The translations under genes were made by a program, and so were the position numbers. Positions 63,308 to 64,000 of a DNA stretch of 64,000 nucleotides are shown in pieces. The notes below the pieces were generated by a model. That model was not told the origin of the DNA and made no database searches. It worked only from the letters and a program-made list of their open reading frames with translations. Positions within the stretch are counted from its first letter, which is position 1. Every line of letters begins with the position of its first letter. Source of the DNA: Mycobacterium sherrisii (lineage in GTDB: Bacteria > Actinomycetota > Actinomycetes > Mycobacteriales > Mycobacteriaceae); assembly GCF_002102355.1 (NCBI RefSeq), contig NZ_LQPT01000076.1, positions 1-64,000 of the forward strand, given 5' to 3'.

Positions 63308-64000
63308 GTGACGTATTTCGAAAAGAACGCGATCGTGTCCGGTCTCGGCATTTCCCGCATCGGCCGCCGTACCGGCATCCCGGGCCGGGACCTGACGATG
63401 GAGGCGGTGCGCGCCGCGATCGCCGATGCCGGCCTGGCGCCCGCCGACATCGACGGCATCGCGACGCTGGGCGATACACCGGCCACCGAGGTCAACGCCG
63501 AATTGCAGATCGACGCGGCCGACTGCGGCAGCGGTTTCGGCACCGGCGGGCTGCTGAGCCCGGTCATGTCGGCATGTCGCGCGGTGTCGGAGAGCCGGGC
63601 TCGGCACGTGGTGGTGTACCGAACCATTCAGATGCTCGGCGGCACGGTGCCGGTCAAGCAGGAAGAGAACGCGCCCGCCCCGCCGCTGGCGCGGATGTTC
63701 GAGACGCGCGAAGGGGAGGAGCGCCCGGCCGTCGGCGCGATGGACGACGTCAACGATCTCGTTGCGGCCCAAGCATATTCGGCGGCCAACTGGCTGGCGC
63801 TGAACTGTCGCCGCCACATGGAGCTGTACGGGACCACCAAGGAACAGCTGGGGTGGGTGGCGCTGAACGGCAGGCGCAATGCCGCGCTGAATCCGCTTGC
63901 GGTGTACCGCGACCCGATGACCATGTCCGACTACCTGACCGCGCGGCTGGTGTCGACCCCGTTCGGGCTGTTGGACTGCGACGTGCCGATCGACGGCTCG
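63308..64000 (+). CDS. Ltp/SCP2-type thiolase-like aldolase, cut by the window end
   Basis: 231 codons of a thiolase-superfamily lipid-transfer protein are present, starting at GTG 63308 (AIVSGLGISRIGRRTG) and open at the right edge. ADIDGIATLGDTP, AAQAYSAANWLALNCRRHMELYGTT and LLDCDVPIDGS are characteristic of Ltp2/Ltp4-type proteins. They act as retro-aldolases or thiolases on CoA esters with a DUF35 partner. The adjacent divergent DUF35 gene fits this pairing. Confidence 0.87.
   Translation, partial: MTYFEKNAIVSGLGISRIGRRTGIPGRDLTMEAVRAAIADAGLAPADIDGIATLGDTPATEVNAELQIDAADCGSGFGTGGLLSPVMSACRAVSESRARHVVVYRTIQMLGGTVPVKQEENAPAPPLARMFETREGEERPAVGAMDDVNDLVAAQAYSAANWLALNCRRHMELYGTTKEQLGWVALNGRRNAALNPLAVYRDPMTMSDYLTARLVSTPFGLLDCDVPIDGS

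Noticed and set aside
1-64000. CRISPR arrays and rRNA genes
   Set aside because: No regularly spaced short repeats and no rRNA-like sequence were noticed on either strand.

Overview
The window is a chromosomal segment of a Mycobacterium, most likely a slow grower. The DNA is GC-rich with frequent GTG and TTG starts. It carries typical mycobacterial families: an MmpL4-like RND transporter, DUF732 secreted proteins, an LppV-like lipoprotein beside a DUF1023 hydrolase, a MbtK-type acyltransferase, PapA and WS/DGAT-like acyltransferases, an MspA-type porin, F420-dependent LLM enzymes, FadE22-like and Ltp-like beta-oxidation enzymes, and an IS256-family end resembling IS1245/IS1311. Several blocks match the M. 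tuberculosis Rv3061c-Rv3075c neighbourhood in content and relative strand (fadE22, ligB, cstA, mmr, pgmA, two crcB genes, DUF190, a DUF488 gene, a CitE-like gene), but they are spread apart by accessory genes. I worked from memory of those families; no database search was run.

Layout. 0-7.6 kb: IS256 fragment, LLM enzyme, methyltransferase, then a minus-strand phospholipid module (CDP-alcohol phosphotransferase, PlsC-like acyltransferase, frameshifted CdsA, a stump of an ABC ATPase), a DUF732 protein and a P450. 7.8-15.4 kb: DUF808 protein; an operon of an MmpL4-like transporter with a membrane-anchored DUF732 protein; and, divergent from it, a 769-residue fusion of a thioester-reductase-like domain and a sulfotransferase. 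15.4-24.8 kb: SelO, hemerythrin, DUF488, MbtK-like, the fluoride-channel pair with a triple DUF190 protein, phosphoglucomutase, an MFS transporter and tRNA-Ala(GGC). 25-35 kb: FmdB-FmdA formamidase operon, a broken alpha/beta hydrolase, DUF1023 plus LppV, a three-gene acyltransferase/membrane-protein operon and a broken DUF1295 gene. 35-49 kb: CitE-like and dienoyl-CoA-reductase-like pair, glycogen phosphorylase, frameshifted alcohol dehydrogenase, Mmr, DoxX, HD hydrolase, MspA-like porin, GH15 enzyme and an LLM enzyme. 49-64 kb: AraC regulator divergent from a flavin monooxygenase and an acyl-CoA ligase; a PPK2 relic; Hsp70-like protein, CstA and frameshifted LigB on one strand; then a lipid or sterol beta-oxidation cluster (SDR, FadE22, DUF35, Ltp) with shared candidate operators.

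Two themes stand out. First, gene decay: at least seven genes are broken. Some carry substitutions to stop codons or large deletions. Others (ADH, LigB, CdsA, hydrolase) differ by one base, often in a homopolymer, so sequencing error must be excluded for those. Second, envelope-lipid chemistry: the reductase-sulfotransferase fusion facing an MmpL operon is the best candidate for an undescribed pathway, possibly making and exporting a reduced, sulfated lipid. The PKS-less PapA/WS-DGAT/membrane operon is the second candidate.
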